This document shows positions 43,276 to 52,489 of a DNA stretch of 64,000 bases, in pieces (within the stretch, counting starts at the first letter, position 1; each line of letters starts with the position of its first letter). A program made the position numbers and the translations under genes. The stretch lies in the NCBI GenBank assembly GCA_030550025.1, contig JAUQQC010000007.1, forward strand, positions 95,198-159,197, given 5' to 3'. This DNA is from Acidobacteriota bacterium. Lineage in GTDB: Bacteria > Acidobacteriota > Blastocatellia > HR10. Below the pieces are notes generated by a model. The model saw only the letters and a list, made by a program, of their open reading frames with translations, was not told where the DNA came from and made no database searches.

Positions 43276-44565
43276 TTGAATCTTCGGTCGTCATCTCACT
43301 CGTGGTCAGCCTTGAGGGGCTATCCGTTGCGGGCGTTCTTGATTTGCTTAATCGGCCTGAGCTTCGCCAATATGGATCAAGCGCTGTTTGGCTATGCTGT
43401 ACCTGCCATCCGCCAAGAATTCGGCCTGAGCATCCAGACCGTTGGCTGGATCTTCAGTATTTCCTTTGGCGTGGCCGGTCTGCTGATTGCTTGGTTCGGC
43501 GTGCTGACGGATCGGGTCGGACGCAAGGTGATGATGCAATTGTCGAACCTGATTTCTTCGATCTTTGTCACTCTGCATGCCATCGCGCCGAATGTCGTCA
43601 TCTTGACGGTACTTCGCACCCTAGGCTTCGCCGCGGGTGGCCTGCAGACCCCGGTGGCGGGCACCATTGTCGTCGAAGAAGCGCCGGCGCGGTTTCGTGG
43701 ATTGTTGTCCGGGATCTTGCAAACGGGATATCCGATTGGTTGGTTTCTGGCTTCGCTGATGGCCGCGCCGATTCTGAAGCGGTATGGCTGGCGGCCTATG
43801 TTTCTGATCGGGTTGGTCAGCATTCCCTACATGCTGGTCGTGTGGAAATACTTGCGAGAAACCGAGCGATTCCTCCGGCAGCGCTCCGAGCTTGCCGAAG
43901 GCCTGGGGTGTGGCTCCAGTGGCAGCCACGCCAGGCGGGAGCCGGCAAAGATTCGCCATCTCTTTGCGCCGGACCTGATCCGACGCACGATTGTGCTCTT
44001 TTTGGGTGAGTTCCTCCATGTGGCGGCGTATGGCGGGTCAGCGTTTTTCTTCCCTACCTACTTGGTCGAAGAACGTGGGTTTAGCCTGGAGATGGCCACA
44101 CGGTTGGTGGGAGCGGCCTACGGCATCGGCGCGGTGGGGTACGTGATCTCTTCCTTCGTCGGCGAATTCTTGCTGACCCGTCGCAACACCATTGTAATCT
44201 GGAGTTGGGCCGGAACGCTGCTGTTTCTCCTCCTGGTGTGGGGAACTTCCTCCATGGCTTCGATCATTGTGGTATTCGGGCTGACCACCATGTTTTTCTA
44301 TGGCACTACGGCGGCCAAGTTCACATTCCTGGCCGAGCACTTTCCCACGCGAGTGCGAGCCACGGGGGTAGCCTTTTCCGGCTCGTTGGCCGTCAACCTG
44401 GGATTGGCGCTTGGACCGCTGGTTGTCTCCTACGCCATTGGTACGTATGGATGGAACTGGGCCTTCACTACCGTAGTGGCCATTCCCCTATTCCTTTCCG
44501 GGCTTGTGTTTCTCACCCTGAAACCGATCCCCTCAGGCGTGGAGGTGGAGGAGATTGCCACCTGA
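43276..44565 (+). CDS. Major facilitator superfamily transporter
   Basis: 429 residues with 12 predicted membrane helices, the normal MFS size. Motif A appears between helices 2 and 3 as 'GVLTDRVGRKVMM'. 'GFAAGGLQTPVAGTIVVEEAPARFRGL' matches the aromatic-acid / sugar-phosphate symporter branches. The track start is TTG 43276; the first in-frame ATG is at 'MDQALFGYAVPAI', which would remove part of helix 1, so TTG or a nearby start is preferred. It probably brings an organic acid, possibly the cluster's substrate, across the inner membrane. Confidence 0.85.
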   Translation: MNLRSSSHSWSALRGYPLRAFLICLIGLSFANMDQALFGYAVPAIRQEFGLSIQTVGWIFSISFGVAGLLIAWFGVLTDRVGRKVMMQLSNLISSIFVTLHAIAPNVVILTVLRTLGFAAGGLQTPVAGTIVVEEAPARFRGLLSGILQTGYPIGWFLASLMAAPILKRYGWRPMFLIGLVSIPYMLVVWKYLRETERFLRQRSELAEGLGCGSSGSHARREPAKIRHLFAPDLIRRTIVLFLGEFLHVAAYGGSAFFFPTYLVEERGFSLEMATRLVGAAYGIGAVGYVISSFVGEFLLTRRNTIVIWSWAGTLLFLLLVWGTSSMASIIVVFGLTTMFFYGTTAAKFTFLAEHFPTRVRATGVAFSGSLAVNLGLALGPLVVSYAIGTYGWNWAFTTVVAIPLFLSGLVFLTLKPIPSGVEVEEIAT

Positions 44566-44577
44566 CGGTGTCTACGT

Positions 44578-44636
44578 CCAGTAATCAGCCGCCGGTGATG
44601 ACTGATCACTGACTTACTGATCACTGGCTTACCAAT
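44578..44636. repeat. Intergenic repeat-word cluster (last one to the right)
   Basis: 'ccagtaatcagccgccggtgatg', 'actgatcactgacttactg' and 'atcactggcttaccaatctg'. This is the last instance; none is seen in the gaps beyond 45.46 kb. Confidence 0.65.
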
Positions 44637-44641
44637 CTGAT

Positions 44642-45460
44642 TCATACCACGATACCGGCCCGAAGCCGCGCCGCCTCTGACGCTCGCCCGTCAAATTCCA
44701 TTTTGGCGCGGGTCACCATTTTGAGGCGCTTAAAATCCGTCGGCAGATCATCCCAGAGCTTGTTGCTCATGATCATCAACTGGCACTCCCCAGACTTGAG
44801 CCGTTTGACCAGATCGTTGATCGTGGTGAGCGCTCTGACCTTGAAGGTGACTTTCTTGGCGGCAAAGCCCCGCTGGTAGTTGGCCAAAATCAATCCGCCG
44901 TAACTGGCGAAGTCGTGCTCGTCCAGGATGATCTCAATCACGGCACCATCGGGAAGTCGGGTGACCTCTTTGATCATGGCGTCGGTAAACTTCAGCCCAA
45001 CCGGAATGACCTCGGCATTGAGCCCGCCCGCTAGTGAGGAGACTTCCCCATAGCGATAATAACTGGTAAAGATTTTCAGCGGTATTTCTGGCGGAAGCTC
45101 ATGCAGGGTCTTAATCTGGTCCATGCTCAGGCCAACGATAGTGATCTGCCAAGCCCGACTGATCTGATCGGCGCGCTCGCGGGCCAGTGGCTCGGTGATG
45201 TCCGTGTAGAAAAACCGCTGTTGTGAGTGTTCTTGCTCTAACCCGAGCTGATAAAGCATACGGGCAAAGGACGGGTCAACCAGCCCGGCCGCTGTGACTT
45301 TTGATCTAGCGCTTCAGGAGCCAACTTCTGGGCCCGACGCACCAGCGACTGATCGGTGGGATAGGCCAGATCGGAGCGGACAATGACGCCTTTGCCATGT
45401 TTGAGCTTCAGCAGGCCGTAGGTATTGCCAAATGAAAGCGTATCCGTGTACATTTCGGGC
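44642..45460 (-). pseudogene. Truncated, frameshifted regulator- or binding-protein-like gene
   Basis: Two minus-strand frames join into one protein: 'TYGLLKLKHGKGVIVRSDLAYPTDQ...APEALDQK' continues, after loss of one base near 45296 (AAGGTC to AAGTC would explain it), as 'VTAAGLVDPSFARMLYQLGLEQ...' to the stop at 44642. No start codon with a leader is available: upstream the sequence becomes the GC-rich right block. The remaining ~270 residues have alternating strands and helices, for example 'WQITIVGLSMDQIKTL' and 'GAVIEIILDEHDFASYGG', which suggests a periplasmic-binding-like or effector-sensing domain. I do not recognise the family. It is the only minus-strand gene of the left block. Confidence 0.6.
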
Positions 45461-45498
45461 GCATGAATTGGGGAGAACGCTCGGGGAAAGGAGGAGCT

Positions 45499-47211
45499 AT
45501 GAGGTGGAGCACCTACCAACGGAGGGGCTATCTTCTCGGGCAGAGGCGCGCGATCGGTATGCTGGGGATCGCGCTTCTACTTGGCAGCCTTGCACGGGCC
45601 AGCTTCAGCCAAACGCCTTCGGTCTATGCCATCAAGGATGCGCGCATCGTCACGGTGACGGGCCCGGTGATTCCGAAGGGCACCGTGGTCTTTCGCGATG
45701 GGATCATCACGGCGGTGGGGGAGAACGTTCCGATTCCTCCTGAAGCGCGCGTGATCGATGGGAGCGGGCTAGTCGTGTATCCCGGCTTGTTTGACACCCA
45801 GACGGATCTTGGCTTACCGTCGGCCTCACAAGTGCCTGGGCCGCGGCCTGCGGCAGCGCCGGCCCCGCCAGCTCAAGCCCAAGCCCAGCAACAACCGCCC
45901 ATCCCTCATACCCAACCGGAGTGGCTGGCGGCGCGGCATCTTCAGCTTGGCGGACAGCGTTTCGAGAATGCGCGCGTCGCGGGCATCACGACTGCGCTCG
46001 TCATCCCGCCACGGGGGATTTTCATCGGCCGGAGCGCGCTGATCAACACGGCCGGCGAGACCTCGCAACGCGCTGTGGTGAAGTCGCCAGTCGCTCTGCA
46101 CATCGGGTTCACGCCGACCGGAGGCGGACTCGGCGGGCGATTCCCCGGCTCGCTCATGGGCGTATTCGCGCATATTCGCCAAACGTTGCTCGATGCGCAG
46201 CACTACGGCCAGCATTGGGAGGCATATCGGCGGAATCCGCGCGGTTTGGAGCGTCCGGAGTACAACGAGTCGCTAGAGGCGTTGCAGCCGGTCGTACGCG
46301 GTGAGCTGCCCGTCATCTTTCACGTCAATTCGGAATCGGAGATCCGGCGCGCCATTCGTTTGGCCGAGGAGTTCAACCTGAAATTCATCCTGAGCGGGGC
46401 GCTCGAAGCCTATAAGGCCGTGGACGTGCTCCGCCAGAAGCGCGTGCCGCTTCTGGTGAGCGTGAATTTCCCCGAGCGGCCGCGCGATGCCGATCCCGAA
46501 GCGGATGAACCGCTGCGCGTCCTTCGATTGCGGGCGGAAGCGCCTGAAAATGCCGCGCGCTTGCATCAGGCCGGAGTGAAGTTCGCATTTCATTCCGGAG
46601 GCTTATCCAATCCCAGAGACTATATTCGGAACGTCGCGCGGGCGGTTCGCGCCGGGCTTCCCGAAGAGGTCGCGCTTCGCGCGCTGACCATTCACGCGGC
46701 GGAGATTCTGGGCGTGGCCGAGCAGTTGGGAAGCATCGAAGTCGGCAAGATCGCCAATCTCCTCGTCACCGATGGGAACCTCTTCGAGGAGCGTACGCGG
46801 ATCCGGTATCTCTTCATTGACGGACGTCAGATCGAGTTGCGGCCGCCCGAGCCCGAACGGCCTTCGGCCTCATCGGCGCCCTCCGTCTCGGTGACCGGAA
46901 CGTGGAATCTCACGGTCGAATCTCCGCAGGGGGTGGTCGCCGTCGCGGCGGATCTTCAGCAAGAGGGAGAGACGATCTCCGGCACGGTGACCAGCCCGTT
47001 CGGACAGTCCACGATCTCTAGCGGATCGGTCTCCGGCGGTGAGGTGCGCTTCACGCTCTCGGTGGAGATTCAAGGGACGCCCATGGCGGTCACCTTCGTC
47101 GGTCGCGTCGTAGGCGATCGCATGAGCGGGACAGTAACCGTCGAAGGCATGGGGTCGTTTCCCTTCTCGGGGACGCGACCGAGAATCTCATCAGGAGGTC
47201 AGGCGCTATGA
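45499..47211 (+). CDS. Exported amidohydrolase-family protein 1, metal site degenerate, with a C-terminal beta domain
   Basis: 570 residues from ATG 45499 behind AAAGGAGGAGCT. A signal segment ('[20 protein letters not shown]') is followed by an amidohydrolase barrel. The usual metal motif HxH reads '[11 protein letters not shown]'. The later position matching the second gene's 'TFQHVLEG' reads 'ILSGALEA'. So most metal ligands are lost, although a His remains in 'VIFHVNSES'. The C-terminal ~110 residues ('[21 protein letters not shown]') form a separate beta domain. Its stop overlaps the next ATG. It probably pairs with the catalytic second gene product as a structural or regulatory partner (inference). 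Confidence 0.8.
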   Translation: MRWSTYQRRGYLLGQRRAIGMLGIALLLGSLARASFSQTPSVYAIKDARIVTVTGPVIPKGTVVFRDGIITAVGENVPIPPEARVIDGSGLVVYPGLFDTQTDLGLPSASQVPGPRPAAAPAPPAQAQAQQQPPIPHTQPEWLAARHLQLGGQRFENARVAGITTALVIPPRGIFIGRSALINTAGETSQRAVVKSPVALHIGFTPTGGGLGGRFPGSLMGVFAHIRQTLLDAQHYGQHWEAYRRNPRGLERPEYNESLEALQPVVRGELPVIFHVNSESEIRRAIRLAEEFNLKFILSGALEAYKAVDVLRQKRVPLLVSVNFPERPRDADPEADEPLRVLRLRAEAPENAARLHQAGVKFAFHSGGLSNPRDYIRNVARAVRAGLPEEVALRALTIHAAEILGVAEQLGSIEVGKIANLLVTDGNLFEERTRIRYLFIDGRQIELRPPEPERPSASSAPSVSVTGTWNLTVESPQGVVAVAADLQQEGETISGTVTSPFGQSTISSGSVSGGEVRFTLSVEIQGTPMAVTFVGRVVGDRMSGTVTVEGMGSFPFSGTRPRISSGGQAL

Positions 47212-48653
47212 GAGACGCGCGAGCGTTTGCCGCACGAGTCTGGAGCATGGTCGTGAGCTTCCTTCTGCTTGGTGGATCGGTTTCGGCCCAGGCCCCTTCC
47301 AGTGGGGATGACGTGACGCTCATTCGTGGGGGGACGATCTTGACCGTCACGCGGGGGCGGATCGAGAACGGTTCGATCCTCATCCGCGGGGGGAAGATCG
47401 CGGCCGTGGGCCGAAACATTGAGGCGCCGCCGGGAGCCAAGGTCATTGATGCTCGAGGCAAGTACATCATGCCCGGCATCATCGATTGCCATTCGCACAT
47501 CGCCATAGATGGCGGGGTGAACGAAGGTACGCTCTCGGTCACCTCGATGGTGCGCATTGAGGACGTGCTCGATCCGACCGACATCAACATCTATCGGGAC
47601 CTGGCCGGAGGAGTAACGACAGCCAACATCTTGCATGGGAGTGCGAACGCCATCGGCGGCTTGAACGCCGTGATCAAACTTCGTTGGGGGAAGACAGCGC
47701 AAGAGATGCTCTTTGAAGGAGCGATGCCGGGCATCAAGTTCGCGCTCGGGGAGAATCCGAAGCGCTCGAATTTCACGCCGCCACCGGGGACGCCGCGCCG
47801 TTACCCGGCCACGCGCTTGGGCGTTGAGTACACGATCCGCGAAGCCTTCACGCAAGCGCGCAACTACATGCGCCAGTGGGAAGAGTATGAGCGCCGCAAG
47901 CGAGCTGGCGAGAACGTCGTCCCGCCGCGTCGCGATTTGAAGTTGGAGCCGCTGGTCGAAGTCCTACAGGGGAAGCGCTTGGTTCATGCGCACGCCTATC
48001 GCGCCGATGAGATCCTCATGCTCATCCGTCTGGCCGAGGAGTTCGGCTTTAAGATCGCGACGTTCCAACACGTGCTGGAAGGCTACAAGGTTGCCCGAGA
48101 GATCGCGGCTCACGGCGCGGGCGCATCCACATTCTCCGACTGGTGGGCGTACAAGGTCGAAGCCTATGACGCCATTCCCTACAACGGGGCGCTCATGGCG
48201 CGCAAGGGCGTCGTGGTCTCATTCAACTCCGACAGCGCCGAATTGGCCCGCCGCTTGAACCTGGAAGCGGCCAAGGCCATGAAGTATGGTGGCTTGAGCG
48301 AGGACGAGGCCTTGGCGCTCATCACGATCAATCCGGCCAAGCAATTGCGCATCGAGCATCGCGTCGGCTCGATCGAGGTCGGCAAAGATGCGGATCTGGT
48401 GATCTACAGCGGACATCCGCTCAGTGTCTACTCGATCGTCGAGAAGGTGTTCATTGACGGTCAGCTCTACTTCGATCGCGAGACCGATCTGGCTCGACGC
48501 GCGGAGATCCAAAAGGAGAAGGAAGCGCTCAAGGCCCGCGAGCGAAGCGCTGGGCGTCGTCCCGAGCCGCGCGGCCGTCCGCCTGAGGAAGCGGTCACAG
48601 GAGGCGTTGAGCATCCACTATCGCCCAGATCGGGCAAGGAGGTCAGGCCATGA
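47208..48653 (+). CDS. Exported amidohydrolase 2 (metal site intact)
   Basis: 481 residues with a signal segment ('[16 protein letters not shown]') and an intact metal-site series: '[14 protein letters not shown]', '[12 protein letters not shown]', '[11 protein letters not shown]' and '[12 protein letters not shown]' with the Asp. This is the imidazolonepropionase/prolidase-like amidohydrolase branch, often acting on peptides or cyclic amides in the periplasm. The start overlaps the first gene by four bases (ATGA) and its stop overlaps the third in the same way, so the three are translated as a unit. '[13 protein letters not shown]' is the usual C-terminal beta strand. Confidence 0.85.
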   Translation: MRDARAFAARVWSMVVSFLLLGGSVSAQAPSSGDDVTLIRGGTILTVTRGRIENGSILIRGGKIAAVGRNIEAPPGAKVIDARGKYIMPGIIDCHSHIAIDGGVNEGTLSVTSMVRIEDVLDPTDINIYRDLAGGVTTANILHGSANAIGGLNAVIKLRWGKTAQEMLFEGAMPGIKFALGENPKRSNFTPPPGTPRRYPATRLGVEYTIREAFTQARNYMRQWEEYERRKRAGENVVPPRRDLKLEPLVEVLQGKRLVHAHAYRADEILMLIRLAEEFGFKIATFQHVLEGYKVAREIAAHGAGASTFSDWWAYKVEAYDAIPYNGALMARKGVVVSFNSDSAELARRLNLEAAKAMKYGGLSEDEALALITINPAKQLRIEHRVGSIEVGKDADLVIYSGHPLSVYSIVEKVFIDGQLYFDRETDLARRAEIQKEKEALKARERSAGRRPEPRGRPPEEAVTGGVEHPLSPRSGKEVRP

Positions 48654-49993
48654 GGAAGAGGGCACTTGTGCTCATCATCGCCTTTGGGCTTGTGCTTGCG
48701 CTCTCACTCTTGAACGTGTGGGCGCAGCAGCGCGGAGAGACCTACGCGATCACCAACGCGCGCATTGTGCCGATCACCGGACCGGTGATCGAGCGCGGCA
48801 CCGTCGTCATTCGGGATGGGAAGATCGCCGCTGTGGGCCGGAACGTCTCGATCCCGGCTGGCGCGCGCGTCGTCAACGCGCAGGGGATGTGGGTCTATCC
48901 CGGCTTCATCGATTCGGGAACGACCATCGGATTGACCGAGATCGGCCAGGTCGCGGCGACGGTGGACGTCAACGAGATCGGGGATTTTAATCCGCAGCTG
49001 AAGGCGATCGTAGCCGTCAATCCGTCGAGCGAGATTATCCCCGTGACGCGCGTCAATGGGATCACAACGGTGCTGACGACGCCGCGCGGGGGGATCCTCT
49101 CCGGGCAGGCGGCGCTCATCAATCTAGACGGCTGGACGTGGGAGGAGATGCTCGTCAAGGCTCCCGTCGGCATCTACTTCAACTTCCCCACGATCGCTTC
49201 GGGTCGCTTCTTCGATCCGGAGACGTTCCAGCCGCGCGAGCGAAGTTTCGAGGAAGCCCGACGGCAACGCGAGGAGCGCCTGCAGCGCGTGCGACAGCTT
49301 CTGGATGATGCGCGCGCCTATGCCAAGGCCAAGCGTGCGGCCGAAGCAGGTGTGCCCGAGGGGAACGCGGCGAACATTCGGGATCGGCAGCCCCTTCTGG
49401 TCAATCCCGTCCTCGAAGCCCTGGTGCCCGTGGTCGAAGGGACGTTGCCGTTGATCGTCGCCGCCAACAATGATCGGGACATCAAAGCAGCCGTCGAGTT
49501 CGCCGAGGAGCAGAAGGTCAAGATTCTCATCAGCGGAGGGCTCGAAGCCCCGAAAGTCGTGCAGCTTCTTAAGGAGAAAAACATCCCCGTGCTGCTTGGG
49601 CCGGTGCTCAGCCTCCCGCGCAGCGAGGACGATCCCTACGACAGCACGTTCACGGCAGCGAAGCAGCTGTACGAGGCCGGAGTGAAGTTCGCCTTCCTGA
49701 CCAATGATGCCTCCAACGCGAGGAATCTGCCGTATCATGCGGCGATGGCCGTGGCCTTCGGCCTACCGCGCGAGGAAGCGCTGCGAGCGCTGACGATCTA
49801 TCCGGCCGAGATCTTTGGCGTCGCTGATCGACTGGGGAGTATCGAGGTCGGCAAGGTAGCCAACCTCGTCGTCTGGGATGGCGACCCGCTTGAAATCCGC
49901 TCGCAGGTGCGTCATCTCTTCATCAACGGTCGGCCCGTGCCGCTCGAGACCAAGCACACGCAGCTCTACGAGCGCTATCGGAATCGGCCCTGA
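48650..49993 (+). CDS. Exported amidohydrolase-family protein 3, metal site degenerate
   Basis: 447 residues with a signal segment ('[21 protein letters not shown]'). It is related to the first protein throughout ('[22 protein letters not shown]' against '[22 protein letters not shown]'). The HxH position reads '[13 protein letters not shown]', the next '[10 protein letters not shown]' and the next '[11 protein letters not shown]', so all obvious metal ligands are lost. Together with gene 1 it frames the only metal-competent member. An interacting pseudo-enzyme is likely; loss of function by decay is unlikely because the frame is intact and coupled. Confidence 0.8.
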   Translation: MRKRALVLIIAFGLVLALSLLNVWAQQRGETYAITNARIVPITGPVIERGTVVIRDGKIAAVGRNVSIPAGARVVNAQGMWVYPGFIDSGTTIGLTEIGQVAATVDVNEIGDFNPQLKAIVAVNPSSEIIPVTRVNGITTVLTTPRGGILSGQAALINLDGWTWEEMLVKAPVGIYFNFPTIASGRFFDPETFQPRERSFEEARRQREERLQRVRQLLDDARAYAKAKRAAEAGVPEGNAANIRDRQPLLVNPVLEALVPVVEGTLPLIVAANNDRDIKAAVEFAEEQKVKILISGGLEAPKVVQLLKEKNIPVLLGPVLSLPRSEDDPYDSTFTAAKQLYEAGVKFAFLTNDASNARNLPYHAAMAVAFGLPREEALRALTIYPAEIFGVADRLGSIEVGKVANLVVWDGDPLEIRSQVRHLFINGRPVPLETKHTQLYERYRNRP

Positions 49994-50023
49994 TCGCGCG
50001 TGGGGGCGCAGCGCGCAGCGCCC

Positions 50024-50350
50024 CTACGCCTGCTCCTTCGGCAACACGTCCATGATCCACGTGATCGCGGCGAAGGCACCGGACCAGCCGATCGTCGTGA
50101 TGGCAAGCAGGCCAACGTGAATCAGCTCTTCCGGGGCGATCCCCGCCTTCAGCGCGCGACGCGCATGCGAATGGACGGCGCCCTCGCGACCGGCACCGAT
50201 AGCGATGGCGAGTTTCACCAATCGTTGCGTTCGCTCATCCAGTGGCCCCGCCTGCGTGGTCGCTTCCCCCAGCCGATTGTACGCCTCCCAAACCTGCGGA
50301 TATTTCGCCGCGAACTCTCGCAAGACGTCCGGCAATTCCGTATTCACCAT
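50024..50350 (-). CDS. Carboxymuconolactone decarboxylase family (AhpD-like) protein
   Basis: 108 residues from ATG 50350, which sits behind GGAGGAGGAGAGCT on the minus strand; the ORF-track start 279 bases upstream is rejected. Family pattern 'LDERTQRLVKLAIAIGAGREGAVHSHARRALKAGI' with a single His of the usual Cys-x-x-Cys-x3-His region. No Cys is visible, so the peroxidase type is unlikely. It lies convergent to the amidohydrolase operon and divergent from the D-aminoacylase. Function unknown within the family. Confidence 0.75.
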   Translation of the reverse strand: MVNTELPDVLREFAAKYPQVWEAYNRLGEATTQAGPLDERTQRLVKLAIAIGAGREGAVHSHARRALKAGIAPEELIHVGLLAITTIGWSGAFAAITWIMDVLPKEQA

Positions 50351-50563
50351 AGCTCTCCTCCTCCGATCCCCAATTGTGAACGCTCGATCGAAAGAGTCAA
50401 GCGCGCCGCGTGCGTCTCTCTTGGGAAAGTTCGCTGCGACGGCCCTTGGCGGGAGCGCTCGGCAGCTCCTCCAACTGTGGCCAGAGATGGGTGCCTCTGG
50501 ACAGAAGGCGCGGCCTTCTGTTATCTTCCCGCTGCGCGGGATCTCAAGGAGAGGGGGAGCGCT

Positions 50564-52258
50564 ATGAAGCCGATCGCCGCCCTTATGGCGTTTTTTGTTC
50601 TCCTCTCGATATGGCCGGTTCGCGGGCAAACGCCCCCCTACGACGTGCTCATTCGTGGGGGGCGCATCTTGGATGGGACGGGGAATCCGTGGTTTTCGGC
50701 CGATGTGGCGATCAAGGATGGACGAATCGCGGCCATCGGACGACTGGAGGGAGCGACGGCCACGCGCGTCATTGACGCGCGCGGGTTATATGTCGTTCCG
50801 GGATTCATTGACCTGCATTCGCATGCGGATGAGGGGTTGAGCTCGCCGCGTACCAATGCGAATCCGAACATGCTCATGCAGGGAGTGACGACGGTCGTCG
50901 TCAATCAGGATGGACGATCGCCGTGGCCGATCGCCGAACAGAAAGCGCTCTACGAACGGCAGGGGATTGGAACAAACGTTGTGCTCATGGTCGGGCATGG
51001 GACCGTGCGCAGCCTCGTCATGAAGGAGGACGTCCGTCGGCCCGCGACGCCGGAGGAGATCGAGCGGATGAAGGCGCTCGTCAGGCAAGGATTGGAGGAA
51101 GGCGCCTTCGGGCTGAGCGCCGGATTGGAGTACGTGCCGGGCCGCTGGAGCACGACCGAGGAGTTGATCGAATTGGCGAAGGTCGTCGCCGCTTTCGGCG
51201 GATTCTATATCGCCCATCAGCGGAGCGAGGGGCGCGATCCCTTGTGGAAGAACGCGTCCGATGAGACGCCGTCGGTGGATCTGCTGCAGGCGGTGAAGGA
51301 GACGATCGAGATCAGCGCGCGGACGGGCGTCGTGGCCGTCGCTTCGCACCTGAAGGCGAAGGGGGCTTCGTACTGGGGGAGCAGCTATGCCGCCGTGCGC
51401 TTGATTGCTGAAGCGCGGGAGCGAGGGCTGCCGGTTTACGCCGATCAGTATCCTTATGATACGACGGGGACAGATGGGCAAACAGTGCTCATTCCTTTGT
51501 GGGCGCTCGCCGACGAGGGTGTCGAAGTGGGCGGGCAACTCGGACAGCTCGCGCGCGGACGCGCCGAAGCCTTTGCGCGAATGAAGGACAACTTGCAGCG
51601 GCGGTTGAACGATCCGAAGTTGCGCGAGAAGATCCGCCGAGATATCGCCCATGAGATCGATCGGCGCGGCGGACCGGAGCGCATCCTCGTCTACGAATTC
51701 CCGGATCCGAAGCTCGTTGGGAAATCGCTCGATGAGATCGCGCGCCAGCGCGGCGAGGATCCGGTGGACACGGCTCTGTGGATCCAACTGAACGGGTCAG
51801 ACCGTCCAGGCGGAGCGCGCATGCGCGGCTTCTCGCTCTCGGAGCTGGACATCGAGCACATCATGCGGCAAGAGTTCACGGCGACCTGTAGCGATGCCGG
51901 CACCGTCGCTTTCGGCGAGGGGATTCCCCACCCGCGTTACTATGGTGCTTTCCCTCGGAAGATCCGGCGCTACGTCTTCGAGCGCGGAGTGATCTCCTTG
52001 CCATTCGCCATTCGCTCAATGACGTCGCTTCCGGCGCAGATCATCGGCTTGCGGGATCGCGGCCTTTTGCGCGAGGGGTATTGGGCGGACATCACCGTCT
52101 TCGATCCGGAGAAGATCGCCGACCGCGCGACGTACACAGATCCGCATCAGTATGCCGAGGGAATCCTCTACGTGCTGGTCAACGGCGAGTTCGTCGTGGA
52201 TGGGGGGAAACTCACGGGGAGACTTCCGGGCCGGGTTCTGACGCCCGCGCGGCGTTGA
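50564..52258 (+). CDS. Exported N-acyl-D-amino-acid deacylase (D-aminoacylase-like)
   Basis: 564 residues from ATG 50564 behind AGGAGAGGGGGAGCGCT; the frame upstream to 50000 is antisense to the previous gene and is not coding. Signal segment 'IAALMAFFVLLSIWPVRGQT'. Amidohydrolase motifs of the D-aminoacylase / dihydroorotase-like subfamily: 'GFIDLHSHADEG', 'YIAHQRSEG', 'VAVASHLKAKG' and 'TATCSDAGTVAFGEG' (Asp). It hydrolyses N-acyl-D-amino acids or D-peptide derivatives outside the cytoplasm. It stands alone on + between two minus-strand genes. Confidence 0.85.
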   Translation: MKPIAALMAFFVLLSIWPVRGQTPPYDVLIRGGRILDGTGNPWFSADVAIKDGRIAAIGRLEGATATRVIDARGLYVVPGFIDLHSHADEGLSSPRTNANPNMLMQGVTTVVVNQDGRSPWPIAEQKALYERQGIGTNVVLMVGHGTVRSLVMKEDVRRPATPEEIERMKALVRQGLEEGAFGLSAGLEYVPGRWSTTEELIELAKVVAAFGGFYIAHQRSEGRDPLWKNASDETPSVDLLQAVKETIEISARTGVVAVASHLKAKGASYWGSSYAAVRLIAEARERGLPVYADQYPYDTTGTDGQTVLIPLWALADEGVEVGGQLGQLARGRAEAFARMKDNLQRRLNDPKLREKIRRDIAHEIDRRGGPERILVYEFPDPKLVGKSLDEIARQRGEDPVDTALWIQLNGSDRPGGARMRGFSLSELDIEHIMRQEFTATCSDAGTVAFGEGIPHPRYYGAFPRKIRRYVFERGVISLPFAIRSMTSLPAQIIGLRDRGLLREGYWADITVFDPEKIADRATYTDPHQYAEGILYVLVNGEFVVDGGKLTGRLPGRVLTPARR

Positions 52259-52489
52259 TCGGAAGGTGGCAATAAATCAGCGAGCGAATCTTTAGGTCCG
52301 CGCTCTCCCCGAACCGTTCATTGGATCACACGCCATTCGCTTCTCACTCGGGCTCCTCGTTCATGGGGATCTCATCAGAAGGACCGTGGATATGGGGCAA
52401 ATCTACCTTGAGGCTGGCCGGGAACAGGTGTCCGCGGCGGACAATTGTCCGAGCGCGCGGCGAGTGAAAACGCTTCGCGATCCCAGCAG

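Noticed and set aside
50000-50563. N-terminal extension of the D-aminoacylase ORF
   Set aside because: It overlaps the opposite-strand carboxymuconolactone-decarboxylase-family gene, and a strong ribosome site plus signal peptide mark ATG 50564 as start.
50786-51787. 333-residue minus-strand ORF
   Set aside because: Antisense to the D-aminoacylase, whose metal motifs are intact.
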